In this document: positions 45,157 to 54,366 of the stretch, piece after piece
Position numbering within the stretch: the stretch's first letter is position 1
How the letters are laid out: each line of letters opens with the position of its first letter
NCBI RefSeq assembly: GCF_002843355.2
Contig: NZ_PJAI02000005.1
Location: 1-64,000 of the forward strand
DNA from: Colwellia echini
GTDB lineage: Bacteria; Pseudomonadota; Gammaproteobacteria; Enterobacterales; Alteromonadaceae
Reading direction: 5' to 3'
Length of the DNA stretch: 64,000 bases
The notes under the pieces: generated by a model
The model's input: only the letters and a program-made list of their open reading frames with translations
Databases searched by the model: none
Told to the model about the DNA's origin: nothing
Made by a program: the position numbers and the translations under genes

Positions 45157-45193
45157 ACATAAAAAAAACGACTTAAAGTCGTTTTTTTTATGT
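45157..45193. terminator. bidirectional rho-independent terminator
   Basis: A perfect 17-bp stem (ACATAAAAAAAACGACT with its complement) and 3-base loop. It lies just beyond the DUF4136 gene on the minus strand. The outer ACATAAAAAAA/TTTTTTTATGT arms resemble those of the terminator at 3204-3243. Confidence 0.9.
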
Positions 45194-45221
45194 GGAATGA
45201 TAAGTTAAGTTATCGTTCTTT

Positions 45222-45800
45222 TTATTGAAAAGATGCTACAACTTCCTTAACAACACTATTGATTTCAGCAGCTGTTGCGCTTTGTTCATCTGAAGATAAA
45301 CGTTTAGTTGCCCAACCATGCCATACCGGTTGATGCGTTTTCACGTCATAAACATCAATAGCTAATTTGCCTTGAGTATATTGTCTAACTGTTGTTTCTG
45401 ACCCCATTCCCATAGCACCGTAATAACCGCGAGCGCCATAGTAACCTCGTCCCCAACCAAAGCCACCGTAATAAGGTGTAGGGTAACTATTCACTTTAAT
45501 TTTATCACGACTACCAATGGTATATGAAATAGTGAAATCAGCTTTTTCTGGATCTGAAATTAACTTATAACCTTTAGCAATAAATGCTTCTTGAATACTG
45601 TTAGATACTTCAGCTTCTGTTACTGGATTTACACCCGATGAGGACTCTAGAATTTTTGATTCATTTAACCATGCGAAGGTTTTATAATTTGACGTGTTAA
45701 TTTTTGGATTTTGATCAAAGTTCACTTCTGTTGGGTTTGATGCACAACCTGCCATAAAAATAACCAAGGCAGAAATAATTAATAATTTAATACGGTTCAT
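45222..45800 (-). CDS. DUF4136 family lipoprotein
   Basis: A 192-residue lipoprotein. The ATG at 45800 is selected by GTGGA upstream and starts the signal MNRIKLLIISALVIFMAGC, with lipobox MAGC. The body fits DUF4136: YKTFAWLNES near the start, FIAKGYKLISDPEKADFTISYTIG, a Gly/Tyr-rich loop (YYGGFGWGRGYYGARGYYGAMG) and the terminal WHGWATKRLS...VVKEVVASF. Function is unknown. It is monocistronic. Confidence 0.88.
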   Translation of the reverse strand: MNRIKLLIISALVIFMAGCASNPTEVNFDQNPKINTSNYKTFAWLNESKILESSSGVNPVTEAEVSNSIQEAFIAKGYKLISDPEKADFTISYTIGSRDKIKVNSYPTPYYGGFGWGRGYYGARGYYGAMGMGSETTVRQYTQGKLAIDVYDVKTHQPVWHGWATKRLSSDEQSATAAEINSVVKEVVASFQ

Positions 45801-46109
45801 ATTTGTTCCACTTATCATATCGTTTCGAAAATTAGATCAATATCTGCTTTAATTAAGCCTTTAATGATCACTAAGTAATATCTTAGATAATATAAATCAT
45901 ATTAGCTTACTAATACAAATTTTATCCTGTTATAAACTGTATTAAATGATAACAAATAAAAGTAAACCTCTTATTTATCAAATATTATAGTTATTTGTCG
46001 CTTACCTACTTTACTTATTATCCGAATTTAGGTCTGGTTATTCTTTACTTCAGTTTGCTTATTATTATTTGCCTGGTTTACAGTCTTTCTTTATTCTTTT
46101 CCAAACAAG

Positions 46110-46128
46110 TAAGCTGAGTTCAGGATAA
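46110..46128. repeat. solo left-end repeat of the MITE-like family
   Basis: TAAGCTGAGTTCAGGATAA followed by ACAAAATGCTACAA shares both the 19-bp end and the next 14 bp with element 2. A degenerate right-end-like sequence lies upstream near 46018-46040 in the wrong order to delimit an element. Confidence 0.6.
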
Positions 46129-46179
46129 ACAAAATGCTACAATCAGAATATTAATCTTTAAAAACGTCGAAATTGTTAG

Positions 46180-46208
46180 TTGACACAAGCCGATAAACGC
46201 TTTAAATA
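46180..46208 (+). promoter_or_regulatory. ilvIH promoter
   Basis: TTGACA (46180-46185), a 17-bp spacer and TAAATA (46203-46208). It would start RNA about 80 bases before the leader peptide. Confidence 0.7.
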
Positions 46209-46292
46209 TAGGCACAAGTTAATTTATAAATTAGTTAATAGGTTAGCTAAGAATTAATGTAAAAATCAAATATCATCAAGTGGAATTGTAAA

Positions 46293-46352
46293 ATGTTTAT
46301 CAACTCGCTATTCAATGTCATCCTCTATGTCGTCGTGATTAATAATCACTAG
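46293..46352 (+). CDS. ilvIH leader peptide (attenuation control)
   Basis: A 19-residue open frame, MFINSLFNVILYVVVINNH, with eight Ile, Leu or Val residues and a run NVILYVVVI. GTGGA lies eight bases before the ATG. It is the kind of peptide whose slow translation under branched-chain amino acid shortage triggers read-through. Its last codons overlap a hairpin (GTGATT-AAT-AATCAC, 46335-46349), and a terminator follows at 46401. Confidence 0.92.
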   Translation: MFINSLFNVILYVVVINNH

Positions 46353-46433
46353 CGGGGATAATTTGTGCTTAGCAAATACAATTAAGCAATGATATATACA
46401 AACCCTCGCTCTTTTTAAGGCCGAGGGTTTTTT
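46335..46433 (+). promoter_or_regulatory. ilvIH transcription attenuator
   Basis: Elements in order: pause-type hairpin 46335-46349; segment AGCGGGG (46351-46357), which can pair with CCCTCGCT (46403-46410) as an antiterminator; and the terminator AACCCTCG...CGAGGGTT followed by T6 (46401-46433). The antiterminator would block the terminator's 5' arm. Pairings were found by eye. Confidence 0.82.
46401..46433 (+). terminator. attenuator terminator upstream of ilvI
   Basis: AACCCTCG pairs with CGAGGGTT around a loop of about 13 bases and is followed by TTTTTT. It lies 115 bp before ilvI. Confidence 0.92.
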
Positions 46434-46522
46434 ATTATCTTTTATAACGCTTGTAAAAATTAACCAGCGAATTAATTAACCCGTTTGCTATTAGTAACTT
46501 TTAATCAACGAGGTGAGAACAA

Positions 46523-46552
46523 ATGAAACAGACAATCAAGGAGATACTATGA
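46523..46552 (+). CDS. nine-codon upstream ORF overlapping the ilvI start
   Basis: ATG at 46523 opens MKQTIKEIL and its stop TGA shares ATGA with the ilvI start codon. GAGGTGAG provides a ribosome site. It could couple translation to ilvI or be fortuitous. The ilvI AAGGAG lies inside this small frame. Confidence 0.4.
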   Translation: MKQTIKEIL

Positions 46553-48276
46553 CAACAGAGCTTTTTACCGGTGCAGAAATGGTAGTTAAATCACTATCCG
46601 CATTGAAGGTTAAATATATCTTTGGTTACCCTGGTGGCTCGGTATTAGATATTTATGACGCTATTTTTCAACAAGATGAAATTGAGCATATTTTAGTGCG
46701 TCATGAACAAGCAGCAACACACATGGCTGATGGCTACGCAAGGGCAACGGGTAACGTGGGCGTAGTATTAGCTACTTCAGGACCTGGAGCCACCAACTGT
46801 GTTACCGGTATTGCAACCGCCTATATGGACTCTATTCCTATGGTGGTATTGGCAGGACAAGTTGCATCATCACTCATCGGTAATGACGCCTTTCAAGAAA
46901 CAGATATTGTTGGTTGTACCCGCCCTATTGTTAAGCACAGTTTTAGTTGTCGTAGTTTAGCAGATATTCCAGATGCGCTTGCCAAAGCATTTTATCTTGC
47001 CAGTACAGGTAGACCTGGCCCGGTAGTCGTTGAACTACCAAAAGATATTTTAATTCCACAAAACAAAGGGCCTTTTAGCATTAATACTGATGTTAATATA
47101 CGCTCTTACAATCCCAATATTAAAGGCCATTCAAAACAAATTAGCAAAGCAGCAAAAGCTATTGCTGAGGCAAAAAAACTGATAGTTTATTCAGGTGGTG
47201 GTATTGTTTTATCTGATGCATCACTGCTTTTAACTAGATTAGTTGAAACACTAAAAGCTCCTGTCACTAATACCTTAATGGGGCTTGGCGGAATTTCAGG
47301 CACTCATAAACAGTTTGTTGGTATGCTAGGCATGCATGGTAGTTTAGAAGCGAATAAAGGTATGGCAAATGCTGATGTTATTCTCGCTTTAGGCGTTCGC
47401 TTTGATGACAGAGTTACCAATAACGTCGAGAAGTTTTGTCCTAACGCTACTATTATCCATGTTGATATTGATCCATCATCAATTTCAAAAACCATTAACA
47501 CACATATACCTGTTGTTGGTTTAGTTGAAATAGTCATGCAACAACTTCTCGATGAGTTAGCGGCAATTGATTACGCACCTGACGAAGCAGCATTAACCCA
47601 TTGGTGGCAACAAATTAGCCAATGGCGCGCTGTAAAAAGTATGAGTTACGAACAGCCTACTACAGCTAAAATAAAACCTCAAAAGGTTGTTGAGTCGCTT
47701 TATAAAATCACCAATGGTGAAGCCTATGTATGCTCTGATGTTGGCCAACATCAAATGTTTGCCGCGCAGCACTACCCTTTTGCTAAACCTCGCCAATGGA
47801 TAAACTCTGGTGGAGCTGGCACTATGGGTTTTGGTTTGCCTGCCGCTATGGGGGTTAAGTTAGCTTTTCCTGATAAGCATGTTATTTGTATTACTGGAGA
47901 TGGCTCTATTCAAATGAATATTCAAGAGTTATCAACCTGTTTGCAGTACAAGTTACCTGTAGTTATTGTAACCTTAAATAACCGTTCACTAGGTATGGTG
48001 CGTCAGTGGCAAGACATGGTTTATGATGGCCGCCATTCATCTTCTTATATGGAGTCTTTACCTGATTTTATTAAAGTTGCAGAAGCCTATGGTCATGTTG
48101 GCATTAAAATAGATCACTTAGAAGAGCTTGATGAAAAGCTCACTCAAGCTTTTGCGATTAAAGATCGTTTAGTGTTTGTTGATGTTATGGTTGATGAAAA
48201 AGAGCATGTATATCCAATGCAAATACGCACTGGCGCTATTGATGAAATGTGGTTAAGAAAAGGAGTTAAAGCATAA
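46549..48276 (+). CDS. ilvI: acetolactate synthase large subunit IlvI
   Basis: Catalytic subunit of acetohydroxyacid synthase, the first common step of Ile/Val/Leu synthesis, using TPP and FAD. AAGGAG eight bases upstream and the family N-terminus ([15 protein letters not shown]) choose ATG 46549, giving 575 residues. The TPP catalytic Glu is in [16 protein letters not shown], and the Mg/TPP motif is [15 protein letters not shown]...[18 protein letters not shown] is also typical. It overlaps ilvH by one base (TAATG) and is controlled by the upstream attenuator. Confidence 0.97.
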   Translation: MTTELFTGAEMVVKSLSALKVKYIFGYPGGSVLDIYDAIFQQDEIEHILVRHEQAATHMADGYARATGNVGVVLATSGPGATNCVTGIATAYMDSIPMVVLAGQVASSLIGNDAFQETDIVGCTRPIVKHSFSCRSLADIPDALAKAFYLASTGRPGPVVVELPKDILIPQNKGPFSINTDVNIRSYNPNIKGHSKQISKAAKAIAEAKKLIVYSGGGIVLSDASLLLTRLVETLKAPVTNTLMGLGGISGTHKQFVGMLGMHGSLEANKGMANADVILALGVRFDDRVTNNVEKFCPNATIIHVDIDPSSISKTINTHIPVVGLVEIVMQQLLDELAAIDYAPDEAALTHWWQQISQWRAVKSMSYEQPTTAKIKPQKVVESLYKITNGEAYVCSDVGQHQMFAAQHYPFAKPRQWINSGGAGTMGFGLPAAMGVKLAFPDKHVICITGDGSIQMNIQELSTCLQYKLPVVIVTLNNRSLGMVRQWQDMVYDGRHSSSYMESLPDFIKVAEAYGHVGIKIDHLEELDEKLTQAFAIKDRLVFVDVMVDEKEHVYPMQIRTGAIDEMWLRKGVKA

Positions 48277-48773
48277 TGCGTAGAATATTATCTATATTAA
48301 TGGAAAATGCGCCAGGTTCATTGTCACGTATTGTAGGTCTTTTTTCTCAACGTGCCTTTAACATTGAAAGCTTAACCGTTGCGCCAACCAATGATAATAC
48401 TTTATCAAGAATGACCATTACCACCAGTGGTGACGATAAGGTATTAGAGCAAATTGTAAAGCAAGTAAATAAGTTGATTGATGTGATTAAAATCATTGAT
48501 ATCACCGATAGGCAACATATCGAGCGTGAATTACTGTTAGTAAAAGTAACAGCGATGAATGATACCAGCCGCACTGAAGTAAAACGTTTAACCGATATAT
48601 TTCGCGGTAACATAGTTGATATTGGTAAACAGGTCTATACCGTTCAACTTACCGGTAATGCAGATAAACTTAATGCTTTTATTGAGGCCCTGCAAAATGA
48701 AACTGATATTATTGAATCTGCTCGCTCAGGTTGTGTTGGTTTAGCCCGTGGTGATAAGGCACTGAAAATTTAA
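48276..48773 (+). CDS. ilvH: acetolactate synthase small subunit IlvH
   Basis: Regulatory subunit that activates IlvI and confers valine feedback inhibition. The 165-residue protein has an N-terminal ACT domain (ILMENAPGSLSRIVGLFSQRAFNIESLTVAPT) and a C-terminal second domain (ELLLVKVTA...RSGCVGLARGDKAL). The ATG overlaps the ilvI stop, so translation is coupled. Confidence 0.97.
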   Translation: MRRILSILMENAPGSLSRIVGLFSQRAFNIESLTVAPTNDNTLSRMTITTSGDDKVLEQIVKQVNKLIDVIKIIDITDRQHIERELLLVKVTAMNDTSRTEVKRLTDIFRGNIVDIGKQVYTVQLTGNADKLNAFIEALQNETDIIESARSGCVGLARGDKALKI

Positions 48774-48824
48774 ATTTAAATTTTATTATAATACTTTAAT
48801 TTTAATACTTTTATTTTAATATAG

Positions 48825-48845
48825 GGCATAACAGTCAGTTATGCC
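48825..48845. terminator. hairpin between ilvH and the convergent barrel gene
   Basis: GGCATAAC pairs with GTTATGCC around a 5-base loop in AT-rich sequence. Strength on either strand is modest. Confidence 0.5.
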
Positions 48846-48883
48846 TTATTCATTATCAAATAATCCGTTAAACTAGGTATAGG

Positions 48884-49726
48884 TTAAATAGGGAAACTAA
48901 ACAGTAAACGAAAAGCGCTAAAATTTTCACTGAATCGGTAACTTAAACCAAGTCGTTCAATTCCCGCCCAAGAGTAGCCAACAGTCTCTGTAAATTTAAG
49001 CGTAAAACCAAATTCAAAACTATTAGACAAGGTTACGTGCTCTTCTCCTTCAGAGCCAAGCGATCGTGGTGTTAAAAAGTCAACTTCGCTAAAGTACCAA
49101 AACGCGGTGGCAAAAAGTCTCGGTTGAAACTTATAGCCTAATACTTGGTATTGGAGCGGTAAGCCAGTATCTAAACCTGTTTGCAGCGCGGCATAAGTAT
49201 CATAGGCTTCATAACCATTGCCGTCATATCTTGCATAATAAAGTCTATTTACCCATATCGAGTCATATTCTTTAACGTTAAAATAATAAAGCGTTGAAAC
49301 ACCAGAGGAATGAATAGATACGCCTTCATCTGTTGTTAGGTTTAATCCGTAACCTCCATCTACATAACTTTCAATCACCCAATTATCAGTGTATTGATAT
49401 TTAAAACCAATTCCTGGACTTATGGTTAATGTACCTACTGAGTCGGGTAGATCTAAATTGGGAATATCTGAGAATGTAAAATCAAAAAAGCCAAGGGAAA
49501 TAGGTAAACGTAACTCATAGGTCATTTTACCTTTTTTACCTAGCTCGAATGAAAATGGCAGGCTAAACAAAGTCGCATTTTGTCCTGTTGTTTTATAAAT
49601 ACCGCTACCTAAATAATTAGCGTAGGCATAATGTACAGGCTCAAGCTCTTCCGCATTAACAGCTGTGGTATTAAAATAAATGACAGAATTAACTAAAAGT
49701 ATTAAGTTGATTAAACGTGGTTTCAT
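48884..49726 (-). CDS. putative outer membrane beta-barrel protein
   Basis: A 280-residue exported protein from ATG 49726 (a TTG at 49744 is less likely). The signal peptide is LINLILLVNSVIYFNTTAVNA. The mature part shows alternating hydrophobic strands with aromatic girdles (YELRLPISLGFFDFTF, YFNVKEYDSIWVNRLYYARY, SFEFGFTLKF) and ends in FRLLFSFPI. I do not recognise a family. It resembles small porin-like or DUF-type barrel proteins. It is monocistronic. Confidence 0.65.
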   Translation of the reverse strand: MKPRLINLILLVNSVIYFNTTAVNAEELEPVHYAYANYLGSGIYKTTGQNATLFSLPFSFELGKKGKMTYELRLPISLGFFDFTFSDIPNLDLPDSVGTLTISPGIGFKYQYTDNWVIESYVDGGYGLNLTTDEGVSIHSSGVSTLYYFNVKEYDSIWVNRLYYARYDGNGYEAYDTYAALQTGLDTGLPLQYQVLGYKFQPRLFATAFWYFSEVDFLTPRSLGSEGEEHVTLSNSFEFGFTLKFTETVGYSWAGIERLGLSYRFSENFSAFRLLFSFPI

Positions 49727-50119
49727 GGTTTTAAGTATAATCAATCGATATAAATTAAAATTTTACCTAAAAATGCTAGTGCTCAGCTTTACAACCAATC
49801 ACTAACATTTTATGAAGAGTCAGTTGAACTTTCGAGATTACTTTTAAGCAACTTGTTTGGATTTCTTTGTATTAAGAGAATACAAGGCAGAGCATGTGAG
49901 GTATAGCTGGCTCCACAAACAGGCGAAAACGCAGTATGAATTTCAAACAAATGCTGCCTTTAGATTCATTTAAAACGAATTTACTCTTTGTTGCTCGCTT
50001 TTTAAATAGAATGACTATTATTCAAAGCTCGCAGTGCGATTAAATACGTTTTAAATTGAATAAATTTCACCCCTGAAAGATCAACAAGCCCTAGCATTTA
50101 TATAACTATCAATACTTTA
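49727..50119. repeat. 393-bp gap containing palindromic intergenic element (copy B)
   Basis: On the minus strand, arms containing CAATTTAAAACGTATTTAA and AAATTCGTTTTAAATGAATC flank a centre GAATAATAGTCATTC. This is the same layout as copy A at 1-112. Further sequence (49893-49985) reads through GGCAGCATTTGTTTGAAATT and GGAGCCAGCTATACCTCACA on the minus strand. No supportable gene is present. Confidence 0.5.
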
Positions 50120-51787
50120 CTAATTTATTTTAGCCCAAGTATCTCGTAAACCAACAGTACGGTTAAACACTAATTTCCCAGTCTCTTTAATATTATTATC
50201 CAAACAAAAGTAACCTTGGCGTTCAAACTGAAAAGCTTGTTCGGCTTTGGCGTTAGCTAACGAAGGCTCTACTTTAGCTGTGGTAATAGTGATTAACGAC
50301 TCAGGATTAATAACCACATGAAAATCATCTTCCGCGGCCGGATTAGGTACGGTAAATAACCTATCGTATAAACGTATCGTTGCATCTAGTGATTTTGTTG
50401 CATCAACCCAATGAATTACACCTTTTGGTTTAGTGCCATCACTTGGATTTTTACCTAAGGTGTCGTCAAGGTAATTACAGTAAACAGTGGTTACATTACC
50501 TTGTTCATCTTTATCACAACGAGTAGCAGTAACAACATAAGCGCCACGTAAACGAACAGCTTTATCAAGTACTAAACGTTTGTACTTTTTATTAGCTTCT
50601 TCACGGAAGTCTTCAGCCTCAATATAAAGCTCTTTAGAAAACGGGACAATACGTGTTCCTTGTGTTTCATCACTTGGGTGATTATTAACAACAAGCTCTT
50701 CAGTTTGACCTTCAGGATAGTTTTCGATAACCAATTTAATTGGCTCTAATACCGCCATGGCGCGAGGTGCATTGTCATTTAAATCTTCACGAATGCAAGC
50801 CTCTAACACACTCATTTCGATTGTGTTTTCCATTTTAGTTACACCAATTCTTTTCGCAAATTCACGCAATGAATTAGGGGTATAACCACGGCGACGAAAT
50901 GCCGCAATAGTTGGCATTCTTGGGTCGTCCCAACTATCAACCAACTTTTCTTCAACCAAAGTATGCAGTTTACGCTTGCTCATTAAGGTGTATTCAAGGT
51001 TTAAACGTGAAAATTCATATTGATGAGGCGTACTTGGTACTGACACATTTTCAATAACCCAATCATATAATCGACGATTATCTTGAAACTCTAATGTACA
51101 GATTGAGTGCGTAATACCTTCTATGGCATCAGATAAGCAATGCGTAAAATCGTACATTGGATAAATGCACCATTTATCACCTGTTTGATGATGATGAGCA
51201 AAACGAACACGATAAATAATAGGATCACGCATACACATGAAACTTGAGGTCATGTCTATTTTTGCACGTAATGAACAAATACCTTCTTCAAATTCACCAT
51301 TTTTCATTTTGGCAAATAAAGCTAAGTTTTCTTCAACCGATGTATCACGATAAGGGCTGTTTTTACCTGGTTTATTTAACGTGCCGCGATACTCACGGGT
51401 TTCTTCACCATTTAAGAAACAAACATAAGCTAAACCTTTCTCAATAAGCTCTACCGCAAACCCATGTAATTGATCAAAATAATTAGATGAGTAATTAATG
51501 TCGCCTGCCCATTCAAAACCTAACCACTTTACATCTTTTTGAATCGCGTTAACGTAGTCAATATCTTCTTTTTCAGGGTTAGTATCATCAAAACGTAAAT
51601 TACACAAACCATTATAGTCTTTAGCAATGCCAAAATTTAAACAAATAGATTTTGCATGCCCTATATGAAGAAAACCATTAGGCTCAGGTGGAAAACGGGT
51701 TTGTACACTAGTATGTTTACCACTTTGTAAGTCGGCATCAATAATATTACGAATAAAATTTGTAGGGCGGTTTTCGGTATCCGACAT
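50120..51787 (-). CDS. glnS: glutaminyl-tRNA synthetase GlnS
   Basis: Charges tRNA-Gln directly. The 555-residue class I enzyme has [15 protein letters not shown] (HIGH box) at about residues 33-47 and TLMSKRKL (KMSKS-type) at about 268. The tRNA-binding insertion ([13 protein letters not shown]) and the two C-terminal beta-barrels complete the typical architecture. N-terminal [15 protein letters not shown] matches the family start. It is monocistronic on the minus strand. Confidence 0.98.
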   Translation of the reverse strand: MSDTENRPTNFIRNIIDADLQSGKHTSVQTRFPPEPNGFLHIGHAKSICLNFGIAKDYNGLCNLRFDDTNPEKEDIDYVNAIQKDVKWLGFEWAGDINYSSNYFDQLHGFAVELIEKGLAYVCFLNGEETREYRGTLNKPGKNSPYRDTSVEENLALFAKMKNGEFEEGICSLRAKIDMTSSFMCMRDPIIYRVRFAHHHQTGDKWCIYPMYDFTHCLSDAIEGITHSICTLEFQDNRRLYDWVIENVSVPSTPHQYEFSRLNLEYTLMSKRKLHTLVEEKLVDSWDDPRMPTIAAFRRRGYTPNSLREFAKRIGVTKMENTIEMSVLEACIREDLNDNAPRAMAVLEPIKLVIENYPEGQTEELVVNNHPSDETQGTRIVPFSKELYIEAEDFREEANKKYKRLVLDKAVRLRGAYVVTATRCDKDEQGNVTTVYCNYLDDTLGKNPSDGTKPKGVIHWVDATKSLDATIRLYDRLFTVPNPAAEDDFHVVINPESLITITTAKVEPSLANAKAEQAFQFERQGYFCLDNNIKETGKLVFNRTVGLRDTWAKIN

Positions 51788-52173
51788 GAAGTTAAGCCTC
51801 GAAATGATCTAAATAACTGATAAATATGAAGTGCTTTTGTGCACAAAGATTTTCCCATTATAGCAAGTGTTTACGAGGGAGAATAGCGATAGATAGGAGT
51901 ATATTAGGATCTGTAATATAAAAATATCTCTTAATACCAACAAGCATTCCAGTTGTTCATTAAATGTCCTGTTGTTTTGTCACTGAAGCCAACAAGTAAT
52001 TCGTTAAATAATCATTATTCAAGGAAAAAAAGCTAGGAGCGATATATACTCAGTAACAATACTTTTACTGGCTGCTATAATAATAGATGTATCTAAAAAT
52101 CAAGTTCTACACAACTGATACCTATTAGCTAGACAAATAGTATCTACATAAATATTATGATGGGCAATGACTT
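51788..52173. other. 386-bp gap between divergent glnS and GGDEF gene
   Basis: AT-rich, with no recognisable gene, strong palindrome or clear promoter. It must hold both divergent promoters. Confidence 0.4.
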
Positions 52174-54306
52174 ATGCTGCTGTGCTCTACTTTATATCGA
52201 TTTCACCTAAAAAAATTTGTTAGTAACCTTACCTTTGATACAATCAAGACAAGCCCATTTCTTTCTAAATTCTATATGATGCAATTTATCATTACCGTTA
52301 ACATAATCATCTTTATGATTATGGCATTCTCAGCTTCAGTGCAAGCGCAAAATATAGCAGAAAAAAATTCTTCTTCAAGCATCGAATTAACAAATTCATC
52401 TTCAACAACGTTAACCCAAGTTCAACTTGATGAAATGACTATCGCGCTAACCTACATTGCTAGAGGAAACACGTACTATCAAGAAAAAAAATATCAACAA
52501 GCAATTGCGCAATACTCTGAGGCGTTAAAACATCTTGTAGGTAATAAGAAAGCGATAGAAGAGCAACTTGCCATCACTTACCACCAAATCGCACAGTCAT
52601 ATAAACATTTAAAAGATACTCAAAAATCTATTAATTTCTATATAAAAGCACTCACTAGTTATAGCAAATTACAAAACCAAAGATCTGTGGCGCGTACTTT
52701 AAATAACTTAGCAATGGCGGAGCGTTACCGAGGAAACTACGTAAGTGCATTAGATTATTCAACACGCGGATTAGAAATACACAAACAGATAGATGATCCT
52801 CTTGGTTATGCTAAAGCCTTAACGGGTGCAGGCAGAATCTATCGTTTCATTGGCCGTTATGAAAAGTCTCTTGACCATATTCACCAAGCGCACCTTTATT
52901 ACAAAAAAGAGAACGACGTTAATAATACCGCTGAAACATCAAATCAAATGGGCCTTATTTACACTAAACTAAAACAATTTGACCAAGCAAGATCCTTTTA
53001 TCAACTTACCATTGATCTGCCAAAAAATAAGGTTGAAACCAAAACTAGAGCGGCAGCATTACGTGAATTAGCGGTAATTGATTTAAATGCAGGTGATTAC
53101 AGTTCAGCGATGCTAATGATACAGCAGGCGAATCAAATTTATAAAAAAGAAAATGAAAAATCTAAAGTATCACTTACTGACAGAGTTATTGGCAATATAT
53201 ACCGCGATCAAAAAGATAATAGAAACGCGATAATTTATTACCGAAAGGCTTTATCACTTGCCATTAAAATAAATGATGAAAAAAATCAAATCAAAGCCTT
53301 AAACGATCTGGGACGAGCTTTGATTGACATAAATACTGATGAAGCGGTTATATTTCTAATTAAAGCGTTAAACCTTTCTATTAAATTAAAAAATCGCTCC
53401 GAAACGTTAGAAGCTTACCGTTCATTAAAGTTAGCTGAAAAATCACGAGGCAATATTAGTAAGTCATTATATTATGCTGAAGAAGAAATTTCACTCTCAC
53501 AACTTTTACAAAAAGATAGAGAAAAAAGTGAGTTAGTTATCGCTAAAGCGAATATACACTCGCATAAGATAGAAATTGAATTAGCGTCACTAAAAGAAAA
53601 AACCCGGCTCGTTGAGCTTGAATTAGTTAAAAAAAATAATGAAATTGAAATTGCAGAGCAAACCAGTAGGATATCTGAGCTGGAGCTTACTAAAAACAGA
53701 TATGCAAGTTTTGCCCTAACCGCTTTATTAGTGATATGTATTTTAGCTGTTATTTTTATCTATCACCGTTTTATTGATTTTCGCAAACGTAATAAAGAAT
53801 TACGTCACCTTGCGTCAAGGGATCCACTAACCAATTGTTTTAATCGTCGTATATTATTTGAATTATTAGAACGAGATTTTTCAGATGTAAAATTATTGGG
53901 TGAGTATTGCATTATCATGGTTGATATTGATCACTTTAAGTCTGTCAATGATACTTATGGACACAGTGCGGGTGACACAGTACTTCGCGGCGTAGCCAAC
54001 ATTCTACAAGATGGTGTTCGCCAAAATGACATAGTTGCTCGCTATGGCGGCGAAGAATTTTGTCTTGTTTTACCTGGAGCCGAACAAGATCAAGCAGTAC
54101 GCATTGCCGAATCAATACGTGAAAATATTGAATCGACTAGTTTTGATGATATTACCGTTACCGCTAGTTTTGGTGTTACCGCTTTCAAATTTAATACTAA
54201 TGACGCTAAAGATCTGATTGACCAAGCAGATATAGCCCTGTACACCGCAAAGACTAATGGTCGTAACCAAGTCATATTATGGAATAAAGATATTGACATT
54301 AACTAA
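52174..54306 (+). CDS. periplasmic TPR-sensor diguanylate cyclase (GGDEF)
   Basis: Makes cyclic di-GMP. The N-terminus has a secretion signal (MMQFIITVNIIIFMIMAFSASVQA; an ATG at 52276 or 52279 may be the true start, no ribosome site decides). About seven TPR-like helical pairs span residues 90-430. A coiled-coil follows (about 450-510, charged, Glu/Lys-rich), then one membrane helix (FALTALLVICILAVIFIYHRF) and a GGDEF domain. The active motif is RYGGEEF, and RQND five residues before it is the inhibitory I-site. The substrate strand is IIMVDIDHFKSVNDTYGHSAGD. The enzyme is predicted active and product-inhibited; the signal sensed is unknown. Confidence 0.92.
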   Translation: MLLCSTLYRFHLKKFVSNLTFDTIKTSPFLSKFYMMQFIITVNIIIFMIMAFSASVQAQNIAEKNSSSSIELTNSSSTTLTQVQLDEMTIALTYIARGNTYYQEKKYQQAIAQYSEALKHLVGNKKAIEEQLAITYHQIAQSYKHLKDTQKSINFYIKALTSYSKLQNQRSVARTLNNLAMAERYRGNYVSALDYSTRGLEIHKQIDDPLGYAKALTGAGRIYRFIGRYEKSLDHIHQAHLYYKKENDVNNTAETSNQMGLIYTKLKQFDQARSFYQLTIDLPKNKVETKTRAAALRELAVIDLNAGDYSSAMLMIQQANQIYKKENEKSKVSLTDRVIGNIYRDQKDNRNAIIYYRKALSLAIKINDEKNQIKALNDLGRALIDINTDEAVIFLIKALNLSIKLKNRSETLEAYRSLKLAEKSRGNISKSLYYAEEEISLSQLLQKDREKSELVIAKANIHSHKIEIELASLKEKTRLVELELVKKNNEIEIAEQTSRISELELTKNRYASFALTALLVICILAVIFIYHRFIDFRKRNKELRHLASRDPLTNCFNRRILFELLERDFSDVKLLGEYCIIMVDIDHFKSVNDTYGHSAGDTVLRGVANILQDGVRQNDIVARYGGEEFCLVLPGAEQDQAVRIAESIRENIESTSFDDITVTASFGVTAFKFNTNDAKDLIDQADIALYTAKTNGRNQVILWNKDIDIN

Positions 54307-54366
54307 CTCAAAAAGCTCTTTTGATACTATTTTAATGACTATTTGTGTACGACTGTTTTGGGGCTA

